Assembly (NCBI GenBank): GCA_037577475.1
Contig: CM075195.1
Span: 24,083,399 to 24,147,398, forward strand
DNA length: 64,000 bases
DNA from: Chaunax sp. Z400
Taxonomy: Eukaryota > Chordata > Actinopteri > Lophiiformes > Chaunacidae
Reading direction: 5' to 3'
Every line of letters starts with the position of its first letter. Position 1 is the first letter of the stretch. Shown in pieces: positions 24,862 through 37,679 of this stretch. A program made the position numbers and the translations under genes. The notes under the pieces are model-generated. The model did not search any database. It was not told where the DNA came from and was given only the letters and a program-made list of their open reading frames with translations.

Positions 24862-26117
24862 CATATCTAAAAGCTCCACAGGGAACTGCAGAGCATGGAG
24901 ACGTTTCTCTGTGGGATTTCAGTATGAGTGACACCTTTCACCTTAAACATAGACCTGTGACCTGTTAATATATATTGTTTATATGAACATTACTGAGTGT
25001 TGAACCTTCACTGTCTTGTGTTCCATCTCTTCCTACATTTCAGCTCAGTTCTTATATTCACTGTATTACAATGGATTTTCTTCCAAAATTTGAATGTCTA
25101 TCATGGCACTATTTTCAATGATGAGTCAAAGTCATTAAAGGCTGGAAATGATGCACCTACTGTAAGTGAACATGTACAGTTGTTTGCTAAAGTTCTTCCC
25201 TTTAGATATTTCTTCCAAGTCTGAATCATGTGATCAATTATTTTAATACTTTTTTATTTTTAAACCTGCTCCCCAGACCGGTAATTGTACTAGCCAGTCA
25301 GCTTGTTTGATGTGCAGGCTGCCATCTTGTTCCTCTGTATATCTGCTGCTGACAGGAGCTTAGGTTGATTATGCTGCTGAAACAGTTGCAGGTTGACTAG
25401 GTTTAAGAAAATATCTGTTTTCTGTGGTTGAAGCATCAAAATGGATAGGTTTAAGGGCTTAGTTTCCAAGTAGGAAAAAAGGATAGCGGTTAGGAAAAGG
25501 TTGTGGTTTCAGCTCACTGAGGAGAAGGTTGGGATGGATCAGTGAAACAAACCCAGGACTTCCACACAGGAGACATGGGGTTTACTTGATGTGTGGTGCA
25601 AAGTTTTTTATAATACAAACCACAATTTCTGTCTCTTTCCATCTTTCTTAAATATTCTCAAATTTCTCAGGAAATGGAAATACTAATTTACTAATTTTGT
25701 GTGGAACAAAGTGCATTGCGATTGTTTGCATATTAATGAGGTAGAGCTGGTGGGTTGTTGCCATAACTCATGACCTACTGTACCAGAGCACCCTTCTCTA
25801 CTGGGGCCTTAACATGCATATTTGCAAAACTTTAAATCCACCATAATGCTGACTAAAGAGTACAATTTATTCATCTCATATTTGTTTCCAATAAACTAGT
25901 CAGAGGGGACACATCATTTCCTGTGCATCAAAGGGAGGAAGAGCAGACATTTAGTGCTTAGAACTGCAAATGCAGAAGCTGCCAATAGCTGAATTATTAA
26001 ATCAGCTGAGAAAGTAGCAGAACAGGCATTTCTTTCGAAATGTTGTGGCTTTTGATTTTTTAAGTGCAAGTTTATAAGCAAGCAAAAGAGCTCTGCTTCC
26101 GACACGGGTCACAGTGT

Positions 26118-26157
<40 letters not shown>

Positions 26158-27311
26158 CTTGTCAGCATGTAGCTTAAGATGGTATGAATAAAAATGTTTT
26201 TGATCAGCTTCACCATCTCTCTCTTCCTTGCCCTTATTTTTTGATTCGGTTGTCTCTCCCTCCATCTCTGCCACCTTCCAACAGAGCCTTGATCAACAAG
26301 GTCCATTTCATCCCATAAACGCCGACTGATGCCAAATCATAATTAAAATCTCCACAGAGACGCATCTGGAAGAGAAGCTAATTAGGCAAAAACCTCTGCC
26401 TATTTTTGTCCATTTCTTCTTGCTTTCAGCCACAAATCAAATTCATTTTCTTAACATTTGTGCTTAAGAGTTGAGGTCCCTGCGTGCATTTGTTTGGATC
26501 AGGCAATTTCTTGAACTTTTCTTTGCTGAAGCTTGTTTTATTTAATTTACCTGATTTCTTCTATTATTTTTTTCTTCTTTTCTTTTTCTTCAGAAAAATC
26601 AGTAGCACCCTTGTTTTGTTGGACTCGACTGCAGCAGCAATTAGAAAGATAAAGAGAATAGATAAGGAAAAAGACATGAGCGGGAGGGAAGGAGAGATGG
26701 CAAGATGCTGGCAATCAAAGGAATGGAGGGAAAGAGGAGCAGAGTGTGGGTGGTGGGGGAAGCTATTAGTGCAGCAGCTTAAAGGACGACTTGGCTTCTT
26801 TGCACTTGTTTTGTCCCTGCTTGATCTCTGTCGCACACATGATGCACACCTACGCACACTGCACACGTGCAAACCTCACGCAGGGCTTTAAGTCCAGACT
26901 TCTGTGGAGCTTCATCCTTTTGTCTCCTCTGGATGCAGCTGTAATTATAGCTTGGACCGGTGACAAGGCGGCTAATACAACAGCTATCTAAGAGCTTTCA
27001 ATCATTGAAACGTGTTAGCAAAAGACTGATGAACTAGACCCAGAGAGGGATCAAGGTGACTGGCTATTGTTCATATTGTTTCCAACACTGTAAAGAAAGA
27101 GAGAGCTGGACTAAAGGCGCTGTTCATCTGCCGCATTACAGCTTCTGTTTGCTCTGTTCATTGTTTCCTCTCCGCTCTAATCTCAAATGCTCCCCATCGC
27201 AGCGCTATTCTTCTGCCTCATTTTATTATGTCAAATTTACCTCCATGGAGTATGGTTGCCAAGAAAGGAAACCATAAAACTACATTTTTTACAATAACAC
27301 AATTTCTTAAC
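24862..27311. other. No gene recognised; one (TG)n tract
   Basis: (TG)n at 26114-26156. An exon-like plus-strand segment at 25044-25161 (acceptor CTCTTCCTACATTTCAG, donor GTAAGTGA) has one open frame but no partner. 26320-26470 contains TAATTAG and looks like unique sequence, possibly non-coding conserved DNA. Confidence 0.4.
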
Positions 27312-27315
27312 TTAA

Positions 27316-27881
27316 CCCTTCTGTTGTGTTCCGGTCAAATTTGACCGATATAAGATTTTTCTCAGTAAAAAATGAAGGTAATTTCATCTGTTTGTCATAA
27401 GATTCCATGACTTTGTTCACACATGACATCTGAAGATTTTTTATAAAATTTTGAGTGTTTTATTGAACTTGAGTACAAAACCGGTCATTCGAAACGGCCC
27501 TTTTTGGCTTCCATGGCAACCCCCACAGGAGCCTATCCCCAATAGAATGTTTACCCCATGAGAACCACACCTATTGGGAATTGTCCAAAACAACCACAAC
27601 ATTGTTTTAATGATATCTACAACTTTCTCACAGCTATGGTATATGAAGCTTTTTTGAGGCATTGCTCACAGTTCATTCTGTGGCAGCATGATGACCAAGT
27701 GATATGAGTAAATAAATAGTAAATACTGGTAATGATCACAAGAACTTGAGCTGATAGAAAGATAAAACACATTAGTTGATAATATATGTATTATTATGGA
27801 TTTATAATCAGCTAGAATGGAGAGGCCATTTTTGACCAGGAACACCAAACTAGTTAACAAGAAACAAACAGAATCAGAGGG
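27316..27881 (+). mobile_element. piggyBac-like non-autonomous element, copy 2
   Basis: A 566-bp element flanked by TTAA on both sides (27312-27315 and 27882-27885), with short inverted ends CCCTTCTG and CAGAGGG. TTAA sites and CCC ends are characteristic of piggyBac elements. The interior has no transposase. A degraded relative without the central 235 bp lies at 10162-10455. Confidence 0.7.
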
Positions 27882-28339
27882 TTAAATTAGAAGATGTTGC
27901 TCAATTGAGTCTGTTTCTCAGTCTTCATCATGTCTGGTCAAATGTCTTGTTTTCTGTTTAAAACCATGGACAGGGTTCCATCTCACATGTTATGTCAACG
28001 TGACTCTATGCTGGTGCTTTGTGTTTAGTTTCTGCCTCATCTTGTTGAGATCATAATGACTGTGTCGCTCATCATTAGTGTTGATACATATTTTTAGTTG
28101 TGTGTATGTTATGCCAAACACTGTAGTATAAATCCCTGTACATTATAGATCTACATGAGAGTATTTTGAAGGTTTTATTTTCCTACGCTTTAATTTTATG
28201 TTTATGGGAGTAAATATGTTTTCATAACAACTAGACAGCCCTCAGAGAGAAAACAAACCTCCACCCAGGCAGCTCAGTTCACTCATTATGTCATAGAACC
28301 TAAAAGCAATCACTACATGATCCAACACGGCTGAGGTTT

Positions 28340-28640
28340 GGTCAGGCTTTAGCACAAACACAGCATATGTAGGGTTAGGAAACATCATGGTCTGGACTAA
28401 AGTCAACACTTTATTAAGGTTTAGGAGACATTGTGGTTTGTCTTCCTACCGCTGTAGATGTGAAGGGCTCCAACAACATCATAGCTCTTCCTCCTTTACT
28501 CTCGACAGACACAGGCCATAACTCTTGGAGGCTGCAGGAGGTCTCTGACACCAGAACATAATCGTGTACGACTGTTGCGGTAAGTCCTCTCACACCGTGT
28601 CTCCACAGGAGGTGCACTGTATGCAGCACCTTAGCAAAGC
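28340..28640 (+). repeat. Probable dispersed repeat with exon-like signals
   Basis: Contains TAGGGTTAGGAAACATCATGG and a segment between CTTTACTCTCGACAG and GTAAGTCC (28516-28586) with one open frame. The phrase structure resembles a common fish dispersed repeat, so I do not call an exon. Confidence 0.3.
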
Positions 28641-29269
28641 AGTAGCGTGTCTACACATAATGTGATCAGGGACAGTGTTTTAGGGTAGGTCACACATGTT
28701 AAAGTTCTTCTTTGTCATATCCACAACAGTTGCAGTGATGTCTTGAGGGATGGAGAGATCCTGTGAATACTTTGTCTACTATATAATATTACACATGTAC
28801 ACACATACACTCAGAAATATCTCTACAGCCAACATTTTGTCTTAGACTGACTTGATTCTGAGGACTATCCACAAAAGGACTGTCTGTGTGTGAATGTGTG
28901 TCTATTCCCATCCTTATCAGGCAGTGCCTGAAATATTTCTCATCTGTTCTAATTTTTATCCACATGAGTACCCTTACTTTTTATTGGGTACTGCCACCTC
29001 CTGCTGAGTCTAGGTACCCAATGAAGAACTACTTAAAAGTGTAAAAGATGAGAAGATTTAATGTCAGATGTGCAGAGAAGTGAAATCTTTAGGGGTTTAC
29101 TGTGGACCAGGCCATAAACTATTGAGTGAATAGGATGAGTGTATTGCTCACGCACTATGGCTGTGATGAGCACAAACAACAATTTAGCCCCAGGAAAAAG
29201 AAAATGAATGCAAAGAATCACTTGCCAAAATTGCCACTGTGGAAATGTGTCATAGGTAATGACATGCAT

Positions 29270-29465
29270 GCAAAATTATATTTGACGTGTATGCTGGGCA
29301 TTGACCAATCAGTGGTCTGTAACGTTACACATAACCTTTTAGTATCTGTTCGGCTCACTTGGAACTGCAGCAGTGCAGGTACTAAAAACGTAGTACCAGT
29401 TACCAGGTACTTTTTACTCGAGGTGAGTCGAGCTGAGCTGGTACTATGCAGTGGAAAAAGGTCAT
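29270..29465 (-). mobile_element. MITE fragment with GGTACT/AGTACC motifs
   Basis: AGTACCAGTTACCAGGTACT, GAGTCGAGCTGAGCTGGTAC and TGCAGTGGAAAAAGG match, in reverse, a widespread teleost palindromic element. The other end is not clear; 28960-29020 has related GGTACC words. Confidence 0.45.
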
Positions 29466-31253
29466 TTCTGAGCAGGGATACATCTTATTAGTTTGATCAC
29501 GAAGTGTAAAAAATGACACCAATGAGTCTCCAAGCAGGTCCGAAACTTTTTTATTTATATTTATTCCAATTACACACTGTGGTGTATTTAGACACAAACT
29601 TTATCACATCACTTGCTCAGATAAACACTTCATTTGTCAACTTTCCAGGAAGGGGAATTTATTCACTGATGCAAATGTCACTGTTCAGCCTGATAGATGC
29701 TGCTTTTGCTGCTTGTGTTTAATTCATACAAACCTGTCCACTGTATGTAAACAAAGAACAGCAAAAGCTGTACTTTTTCAGTTCAAATAGGGCCTCATTA
29801 CTCACGCGGCACAGTTACGGCTCATTGGCTTTGAAAAGTGGAACATTTGTCATGAAATTCTAATACAACTAATTTTTACATAATTTGCGGGCTGGGGATA
29901 GGATACATTCAGAGCAAAATAAATGTGTGTGGATGACACAGCAGGGGGGCGCCAAAATTAAATTGCTCTCCATCATAATTGCCAGTGGAGAAATTGCTGG
30001 TCTGTATTTCAGCAAAATGTTTTCAGTGTGGCCCTGACTGCAGGGGCTCCAACATCGGCAATTATTTTTCACGAAGGATTCAGCTTTAACTAAAATATCA
30101 CTTTTGCCGCTTTCCTCTATTCCTCCCCTCTTCCCCTCTCTTCCCCCCTTCCTTCAGCTCTGGACCAATTTTGGAAGGTGAGGTGATAGTTATCTAAATG
30201 CAAAGTGATTCTGTAATAGCACTCACAGAGGAGGCGTAAATGACTAGAGAGACCAGGAAATGGAGGGATGGGAGATCAGTATGGGGAGGGGGGTGTATCA
30301 GTAAGAGAGGCAGAGACACAAGAGAGGTAGAGGAGGAAGGAGACTGAAAGAGAGGGAGAGGCGTTCTTTCAGTGTCACATTTAATTTCCTTCTCACAGTC
30401 AACGTTGGTTTCATTTAACCAAACTTACCAAACCCTAAAGCTGCTATTTCAATATTTTTTGTACAAAAGATTAAATATATCAAATATACACACCTGCTCA
30501 GCACCAAACAGACAAATTTAGCAACTAGCCAGTGCATAATGTGGAGCATTTAGCAGCTAGATAGCCACATATTTCCCACATGAGCTGGTGCAGACCAACA
30601 TACATTTACATTGATGTGGAAACTGAAATGTTGATTAATGTGCCTGTCTCTAAATAAATAATTTAAATAAATAAATGCCAAAATGTAAAGTCACTGTCCT
30701 GTCTCCATAACATGCTCACTGCTCTGATTTCGACACTTGTTACAACGCAGTTCTACTTGCACTGATGCTGTTTTTGACAATTTCTAAAACAACATGCTTC
30801 AATCCGTTGTGGGTTTAATAACTGAGGAGTGCAATGGGAAGGAGAGGCTGAGTGGTCTAGTTATATTCCAGATCTGGTGATCCAAAATGTTGAAATTTAT
30901 ATTATAAATGATGAAATAATAATTATGATGATTTGTATTATTTTGTGTAATTTTAATTTATTTTAATTTATTGTTTCCATTGATATTAGCCACACATTTC
31001 CAGTAGCACCTTATTTACTATGTCAGTGTTACATCAGTGTTGAAGTGGAATGTGAATACATTTTAGGCAGAGAGAGAAGGATCAGCTTTAACCCTTACAG
31101 ACTGACACAATAAGAAAATCTCAAGGTCTGAAAATCCTACAGGCAGCGTCATGTTTTTATGTCACGTTACAGAAGCAATTTATATGGAAAAGAAAAAAGG
31201 AAATGAACAATGGATGTGGATGTGGAGAGGTAAAGTGGGATTGAGGAGGAAGG
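29466..31253. other. No gene recognised
   Basis: 29780-30060 is unique-looking with homeodomain-type words (AAAATTAAATTGC, CATAATTGCC) and may be a conserved non-coding element. The rest is AT-rich or GA-rich. Confidence 0.35.
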
Positions 31254-31279
31254 GTGTGTGTGTGTGTGTGTGTGTGTGG
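31254..31279. repeat. (TG)n microsatellite
   Basis: About 13 TG units. A short (CTGT)n tract follows at 31517-31541. Confidence 0.95.
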
Positions 31280-31541
31280 TTTGAGAGGTTGAAAGCAGTG
31301 GGGAGAACACAGAACACAATATTCAGTCAGTCAAGGACCAGAATTGGACAAGATGAAGAAAATGAAAAGAGGAGAGAAGAAGACTATTGACAGGGCAAAG
31401 CCAATACCCAGAGGAAGACGTGCAGAAATACACACACTGATCTCTCTGCCTTCCTCTTTGGCTGACAGTTCTCCATGTGGACTGAGTGAGTCACCTCTTC
31501 TTCCTCTGCTAACAGGCCTGTCTGTCTGTCTGTCTGTCTGT

Positions 31542-32649
31542 GTCACGGTCAAAGTGTTAGCGTTTAGCTCATTGATTTCCCCCAGTCAGTGGCTGTGATT
31601 AATACGAGACAGGCACCCTGGTCTGCACTCATTTTAACACGTCCTCCTCTGCAGGGGGCACACACTCGTAGACAGCTCCTACCCATTAATGACACAGACA
31701 CATTTTCCACCATCTGACACAGCGGCCATGTTTTCCTCTGCCTCTGAACAACATGTTTTGACCATGAGGTTATAATTTCAAATATGACAAATTATGCCTT
31801 TCATAGCATTTTATGAGCTATGTAACGTCCTGCAAGACAGCTAAAAGAAAAATTTTAAACTCGTTCTCGTATTCTCTTTGGTTGGTCTATATTTATTATA
31901 TTAATCTATATCTTACCACAGATATATATCATATGGTTGTGTCCACTGATTTGTTAGTAGACACCTCCATGACAGAAGAAACTCAATGCAGATTAACTTT
32001 ACGTTCCATGTTTGTCGGAGTAGGTGTCACATTATATTGTACTGACACCACCTTCGCCATCTTCTGCCATGTTTCCCCCTTCTTATCCCCAATCCTTCTT
32101 TTCTGTCTATTTTCCATTCCCTCTTATCCTCATTAGCACTAATCAGACTGAGAGCAATGCCATTTGCTAGATCAAGGTTTGCATATGGAAATATTTTGTT
32201 AAGAAAAGAAACTAATTCAGACTTTCCTTGGAGTGAGGTAGTATTAGATAAATCCGATGTGCCAGAGGCTTCGTCATCCTGACGGTCAGCGCCACTGTTC
32301 AGTTTTCTCTCTCAGTGCACAATCGCTTTTTCCCAGTGCTTTCCAAGAGAAATATACAACTGAACAATGTCATATGGACACACACTATTATAATGATGAA
32401 AAACCTTATATGGCTGTTAGATAAAACACAAAGAAAGTTTGAAAGAAAAGAAACTAAGTAGTCATAAAACATTTACCAAATCACAAATGATCAATATTAA
32501 AAAAAATGTGGAAAAATGATTTAGATGATTTGTGTATCAACTTCAACCTTGGAACACCAAGGAAGTACCTAGATGTAGATGTATGTAGAATTGCTGTGGC
32601 AGTACATTAGACAGATAATCTGAAAAATTCAGACTCCTATAGTCCCATC
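31542..32649. other. No gene recognised
   Basis: AT-rich DNA between the (CTGT)n tract and the foldback element; no exon, RNA gene or transposon end seen. Confidence 0.5.
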
Positions 32650-32827
32650 TAGTGCTCCTGATGCCATTTGAAATAATCTACCTCGCCTGAATCCAAACCA
32701 CCAATCAGAGCCAATCACAGCAGCTTCCTCTGCGGGGAGGGGCTTTGGACTTCATCAGACACTCCTCCTGGCTCTGATTGGTGGTTTAGGTTAAGGTGGA
32801 TTCTTGCAAATGGTATTAGGAGCACTA
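32650..32827. mobile_element. Foldback (palindromic) element
   Basis: Imperfect inverted arms at 32652-32712 and 32770-32825 with TAGTGCTCCT/AGGAGCACTA ends and a 57-bp loop. The arms include CCACCAATCAGAGCC and GGCTCTGATTGGTGG. Flanks (AATTCAGACTCCTATAGTCC and CTCCTGCAACTTTAAGG) suggest it is part of a larger fish repeat. Confidence 0.7.
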
Positions 32828-33410
32828 ATAAAATTCACCTCCTGCAACTTTAAGGTGAAAGTTGACAAATACAAATATTTCCAAAAACACCGGACCATCC
32901 AAATTTTATTAGAGGGTTTCAAACTTAAAAATGTAGGAATGTAAAATCTTCAGTGAGATCTAAAACCTGTCCAAGGCTAAAATCAAACTTAGAGTAAAGT
33001 TCAAATTATTTGCTGGGCTATAATTTAATATTCTTTGCTTTGGTTTTCTTTTACCGTTTGCCAGAGATTTTTCTCAAAACCAATTAAGTTACAGTGAATG
33101 TGTGCATAGTAGCCCCCTTTGAACAACACAACTGTTCCCTCTGAGCTACACCACACATTAATATCTCTTATGTATTCTCTCACAGCTTTTTCAAAACATA
33201 TTTAGACACCAAGGTCTTAGAACCTTACATCTCTCAGTATAAAGGTCCAAGGCTGTGCAGACAATGCTTAGACCTTGTTTTGTTGCAGCTTTTATATGTG
33301 AAAGTTTACTTCGGTCACAGCCTTTTCATTTCCAACTATATGATTAGGCTTCACTTATAATGGCAGGCCTTACATTATAAAGGAGCTATTTTATTGAAAT
33401 GGGATTTACA

Positions 33411-33411
<1 letters not shown>

Positions 33412-33465
<54 letters not shown>
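33412..33465. repeat. (TG)n microsatellite
   Basis: About 27 TG units. Confidence 0.97.
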
Positions 33466-33466
<1 letters not shown>

Positions 33467-33595
33467 CCACACGAAAGAAGTGCTCTTGGCGAGATGGAGA
33501 ATGTCGGGTAAAAATTATTAAAAAAAACATTTGGTTGCTAAGAGAAAAAGAGAGAAAAACATCTCATACACTACTGTGCATTAAAAGTGACCACG

Positions 33596-33631
33596 TGTGA
33601 GAGGGTGAGTAAACTTTCTCACCCTCTCACA
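33596..33631. repeat. Perfect 14-bp hairpin
   Basis: TGTGAGAGGGTGAG and CTCACCCTCTCACA are separated by the 8-nt loop TAAACTTT. It may form a cruciform or RNA hairpin. There is no T-run for a polymerase III or bacterial-type terminator role, and it is too short for a microRNA precursor. Confidence 0.8.
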
Positions 33632-33760
33632 TCTCCTCGTCCTGACAGGAACAGTAGTTATTGTCAAAACTGTCGAAATGTATTAACCTGTTTAATCTGT
33701 TGCATGTTTAAATCAGAGAAATATTAAGAATGGTGATGACTTCTGTTGATGTTGCTTCAG

Positions 33761-34027
33761 TTACTCCTGGTTGTAGATAGATAACTGATAATTGATAAGG
33801 AGGAGTGGGATATTGGTGCTGTGTATGACAGGATCATCAGGACTGTGACTGTAAAGGCCGAGTATTAAATTAGAAGACTTCTGTAGACTTGGGTCTTGTT
33901 GAGTTTGCTCTGAGGTTTCCATCCTTGCTGTGTTCAAGGCCAACCTGTACCTCAGGCTTTGTGCTGCCTCCAACACTTCACTGTGTGTCCCAGGTCTTAT
34001 TCCTATATTCATGCTGAGCTTTTCAGA
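33761..34027 (-). CDS. Weak candidate terminal exon
   Basis: A minus-strand open segment of 88 codons plus a TAA stop follows an acceptor-like sequence (TTTGTCTGTACTTTGCAG). It begins with SEKLSMNIGIRPGTHSEV in phase 0, which is the phase the 51279-51349 candidate would need next. The ORF stays open upstream of the acceptor, and ORFs of about 100 codons occur by chance many times in this window, so its length is no support. No polyadenylation signal is evident just downstream. No domain was recognised. Phase and acceptor are the only positive evidence. Confidence 0.2.
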   Translation of the reverse strand, partial: SEKLSMNIGIRPGTHSEVLEAAQSLRYRLALNTARMETSEQTQQDPSLQKSSNLILGLYSHSPDDPVIHSTNIPLLLINYQLSIYNQE

Positions 34028-34830
34028 CTGCAAAGTACAGACAAAGCTATGTGTGTAATGTAATGACATGGAGATGTAATAAGGTGAGAGACATTTCTTC
34101 ACATGCTTCTTTTGGCTCAATGCAATTCAATGCAAATGTCTGTCAACACATTTATTTACAGCGATGAAAGGGTCTGAGATGAGGTTCTGCATATTTTCCA
34201 CCTGTATTAAGTTCAGAGATAACATTTATTTTTACTACATTCATGTATTGCACTGGAGTGAATAGGGCAGGGCTCTAACAGCAGACACAGCAGGTTCGAG
34301 TGCAGACAAAGTGTGTGGTTAGATTTAAAGCACTTTGGTTATAAAAGGTTAGGAGAAAAAATCACATTTTCAATTACATGTTCTGGAAAACAAATGAAAC
34401 AGTGTCAGTGAATATTTTACTAACATGATGTTTTCATACATTACCACATTACCACATTACATTATAGTATGTTAATCAATAACTTTTCCTCATAATGTCA
34501 TGAGAAAACTTAATTTCTTGCAGTTGCAAATAAGTTGTGTATAAATGTAATTTGTGAGAGAGACAACTTCATTAAATGTAATCAAGGGAGCAATTTCATC
34601 CAAAATTTGGCAGAGCAGAGCAGTGACATATATGAATGATAAATATTTTGTAGGGAACAGACATTATAAATAAATAAATAAATAAAGAGCAGAAATATCC
34701 ACAAATACAAATACAAATACAACCATATCTTTACTTTGGAGTGTAGAGTTTGCTTTAGTTAAAATATCTCTGCCAACAAAACCATCTAATTGAACACCTG
34801 TGAAGGAAGAAAGTTAAAGAACCTGGAATC

Positions 34831-34851
34831 TCTCTCTCTCTCTCTCTCTTG

Positions 34852-34885
<34 letters not shown>
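34831..34885. repeat. (TC)n microsatellite
   Basis: About 55 bp of TC units with a TTGCCC interruption. (AAAT)n lies nearby at about 34667-34686. Confidence 0.95.
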
Positions 34886-34889
<4 letters not shown>

Positions 34890-37080
34890 ATATGACAAAT
34901 CTCCCAGGAAAAAAAATGCCCTCCTGGGCAGGCTCTCTGAATTGTTGCACAAATTAATCCCCTCTCCCAATTTTTTTTCATCATTTGCCCCCAGCTCCCC
35001 TTTCAGAATTATCCCTATTCAATTATTTCTCCCTCTTTTTCTAATTTATAGTCACCGCTGGAAATATCAGTGGTGATGAGAGAGAAGAGAAGAGAAGAAA
35101 AAAGAAGTGAAGAGAAGAGGAGTAAATTTGTTTTTAATTGCTCTGATGTGGATTAGATGTGAGCATCATGGCCACCCTCCAACCCGCTATCCTCCAATCA
35201 CATTTCAATTAATAACAGTCAGCCAGGCTTCGCCTCAAGATGTACTAGCTAGATGATTGGCCTGTCAGTCAGAGCAGCTGGGAAGCATTCGTAATTTGTC
35301 ATCAGCTTCCTCTTTCTTCCTCTCTTCACAATCGCTCACTCTTGTTTCTATCTCATACTCTTTTTCTCTTGTTCTCCATTGCTCTGCTTCTTCGCCCATT
35401 TTTTTCCCTCTCTCCTCAGAATCCTTCCACATTTCATCCATTTATTTTTTTCCCCCATGATATCTTGGTCATCGTTCATGTACAGTATGTGTTTTGTGCA
35501 TGTGTGTGTTTGTACACAAGTGGTTTTTCCCTTCCTGAGATTTCATGCGACTTGAAAAAGTTGGGCCACATTTCAATCGAGATTGGAGACGACACAGCCG
35601 TTTTCTATTAAGGCCCACATGGCCTCATGATAACCTGCTCCTCTGGTGTAGCTTGAACTGAAGTCCACAGCACAAACTTATATCATTTCTCTTTTACATC
35701 CCCTCCTCTTACAGTGATCTTATTCACCTGCTCCAGTCTGTGTTACAGCAACTTCAAGGATTTCCTGACTGTTCTTTGGTTTTGGCTTTTCTCGTTTAAT
35801 TTTTAACCCATGTATTTATCTACAAGCATATATTCTTAGTTAATATGTACAAACCACAATACTAAAAGCATGAAATACTATGCTTTATTTGTAAGAGACT
35901 AAAGAAAATCAGTGAAGCTTTACCAGCCTGTGAAGAAGTGATCAGGATCTCTGTTCATCCATGCATTCAATACAGCCCATGTACCTTTTGGTAAGTCGAT
36001 TTCCATTTCAAAAATAGAACCTAAAATTGAAATACAAAGCATTTTCCTTTTTGCAGCTAAAAATAGGGTAGTGAAATAAAAGAAAAACATTTGATTTTCC
36101 TTGTCTGTTTTGAATAAGAAAAAATAAAATCACTAGAATACAGAAAATGTCTGTTTTTTTCTTTCTTTTCTGAGACAGGATGTGGTCATCTGGCTACAAA
36201 ACAAGAGTACCAGTTTGTTGTGGTGTGGACCCCTGACCAACCCTCCCTATCCGTTCCTCCAGCAGACACCAGGGGCATGAGGCGCTACGCTGTGCTACAC
36301 TGGGCACAGAATTTTGGCCATCCAAATTTCTGTGGATGACCAACTTTGTTTTGCCATGTCTACAATCATATCAGAGTAGGGTTCCAGAGACAGAAAATGA
36401 AAAAAAAAACAAGACCTTTTTTTCATTTCTGTTTCTAGTAATTACATTTTTTTTCATATTTAAAACAGAAAATAAAAATGAAATTGTTTTTTTAAACTTT
36501 ACTGCTCCCTTTTTGAACACAACAAGGAAAACGCCTTGTAATTCAATTATTACCTCATTATTACTCATCAGCAAGTTACATTACCCATTACACATTACTT
36601 TCACATTTATAGCTCTGTCAAATGTGCCTTATTCCAACAACTAAAAGTCTCCACACTGACATCAGCATCTTGTGTAAGACATGTGGACCTGGGTAAAATA
36701 AGACATGTGGTTTAACAAGCAGCCAGCATATTGTTTGGAGGCATTTACTGACCATCAGGCTAAACGTTAGCCCCAGCAGTCCAGACCTCCCAGTGAAACT
36801 ATATTTCACAAACCATTCCTGACTGTAGGCCTTCCACTGGTGGCATACCACCTGAAAGTCACAACATGTTTTTGTGCATTTGTCACTACTGGTATTCCAA
36901 CACATTCTCAACCCACACCTGATGCTTTGTCACAGAGCTTTTACCATCTGTGGCTGACCACCAAAGCTTCCACACAGGAACTCAGACCTCCAGTCATCTG
37001 CGTGAAATGTGTGTGTGACCCTACACTTTGAGACTTTCTTGCTTTTAAAAAAATGTTGCAGTTGCTGTGACAGTCTCATA
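34886..37080. other. No gene recognised
   Basis: GAAGA-rich tract at about 35080-35120. 35150-35640 is unique-looking sequence (CAATTAATAACAG, TTTCAATCGAGATTGG) that may be conserved non-coding DNA. The rest is low-complexity A- or T-rich. Confidence 0.35.
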
Positions 37081-37085
37081 CTGAC

Positions 37086-37175
37086 ATGGGTGTCTTTCCA
37101 TTAGAGCCCTGGATGACGCAGAGGAACGTACCGTAACATCAATGTGTGACATCCTGGAATGAGACCAAGCTCAGT
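37086..37175 (-). repeat. Short dispersed repeat, reverse copy
   Basis: GTGACATCCTGGAATGAGACC is the reverse of TTCTCATTCCAGGATGTCA at 45108. Also has CCTGGATGACGCAGAGGAAC. Two copies in opposite orientation. Confidence 0.45.
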
Positions 37176-37679
37176 GATCATATTTTTCCACTTGTGGTGG
37201 AGACGGACCACTTTCCCAACCTTTGGCCCACGCACCATGCTAACATCTCCTGGACAAATCAACTGAACATAACATTAATATCAACTGTCCATCAAACTTC
37301 CTGTAAGATATAGCAAACAAGCCAAAGTGACAGGCGTTAAGTGGACTGGAATTGGAATGAAATGATGAAATTACAAATATAGGCCTAACCTCACAACACC
37401 ACTGATTACTGAAAAACGTCACATTACTCTAACATGTTACTAAATGATGCGTTACTGCCCGACACTGTTCATGCATTCCCATATCCCCACTGTGCAACAT
37501 AATTCAACACAGGAAAAAAGCCTAACAGACAGATATTTACATGGAAGTGATCATTTGAGTGTTGACAGATGCCTTTAGCAAAATGCCACATAGAGATTGT
37601 GTTTGTCTGTTTTTCTTTATCAGTTCTTTCATTCAATGCATTTTCTCTGCTTTTGTTTCCTTTCTTTCTTCCGACAAAG

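Noticed and set aside
25044..25161. 118-nt plus-strand exon candidate
   Set aside because: Good splice signals, but an isolated, AT-rich frame with no partner; easily due to chance.
28516..28586. Plus-strand exon-like segment (acceptor CTCTCGACAG, donor GTAAGTCC, one open frame)
   Set aside because: It lies in a region that looks like a dispersed fish repeat; there is no phase partner on this strand.
33580..33640. Hairpin as a terminator or microRNA precursor
   Set aside because: The stem is only 14 bp, there is no U-run, and the context is eukaryotic.
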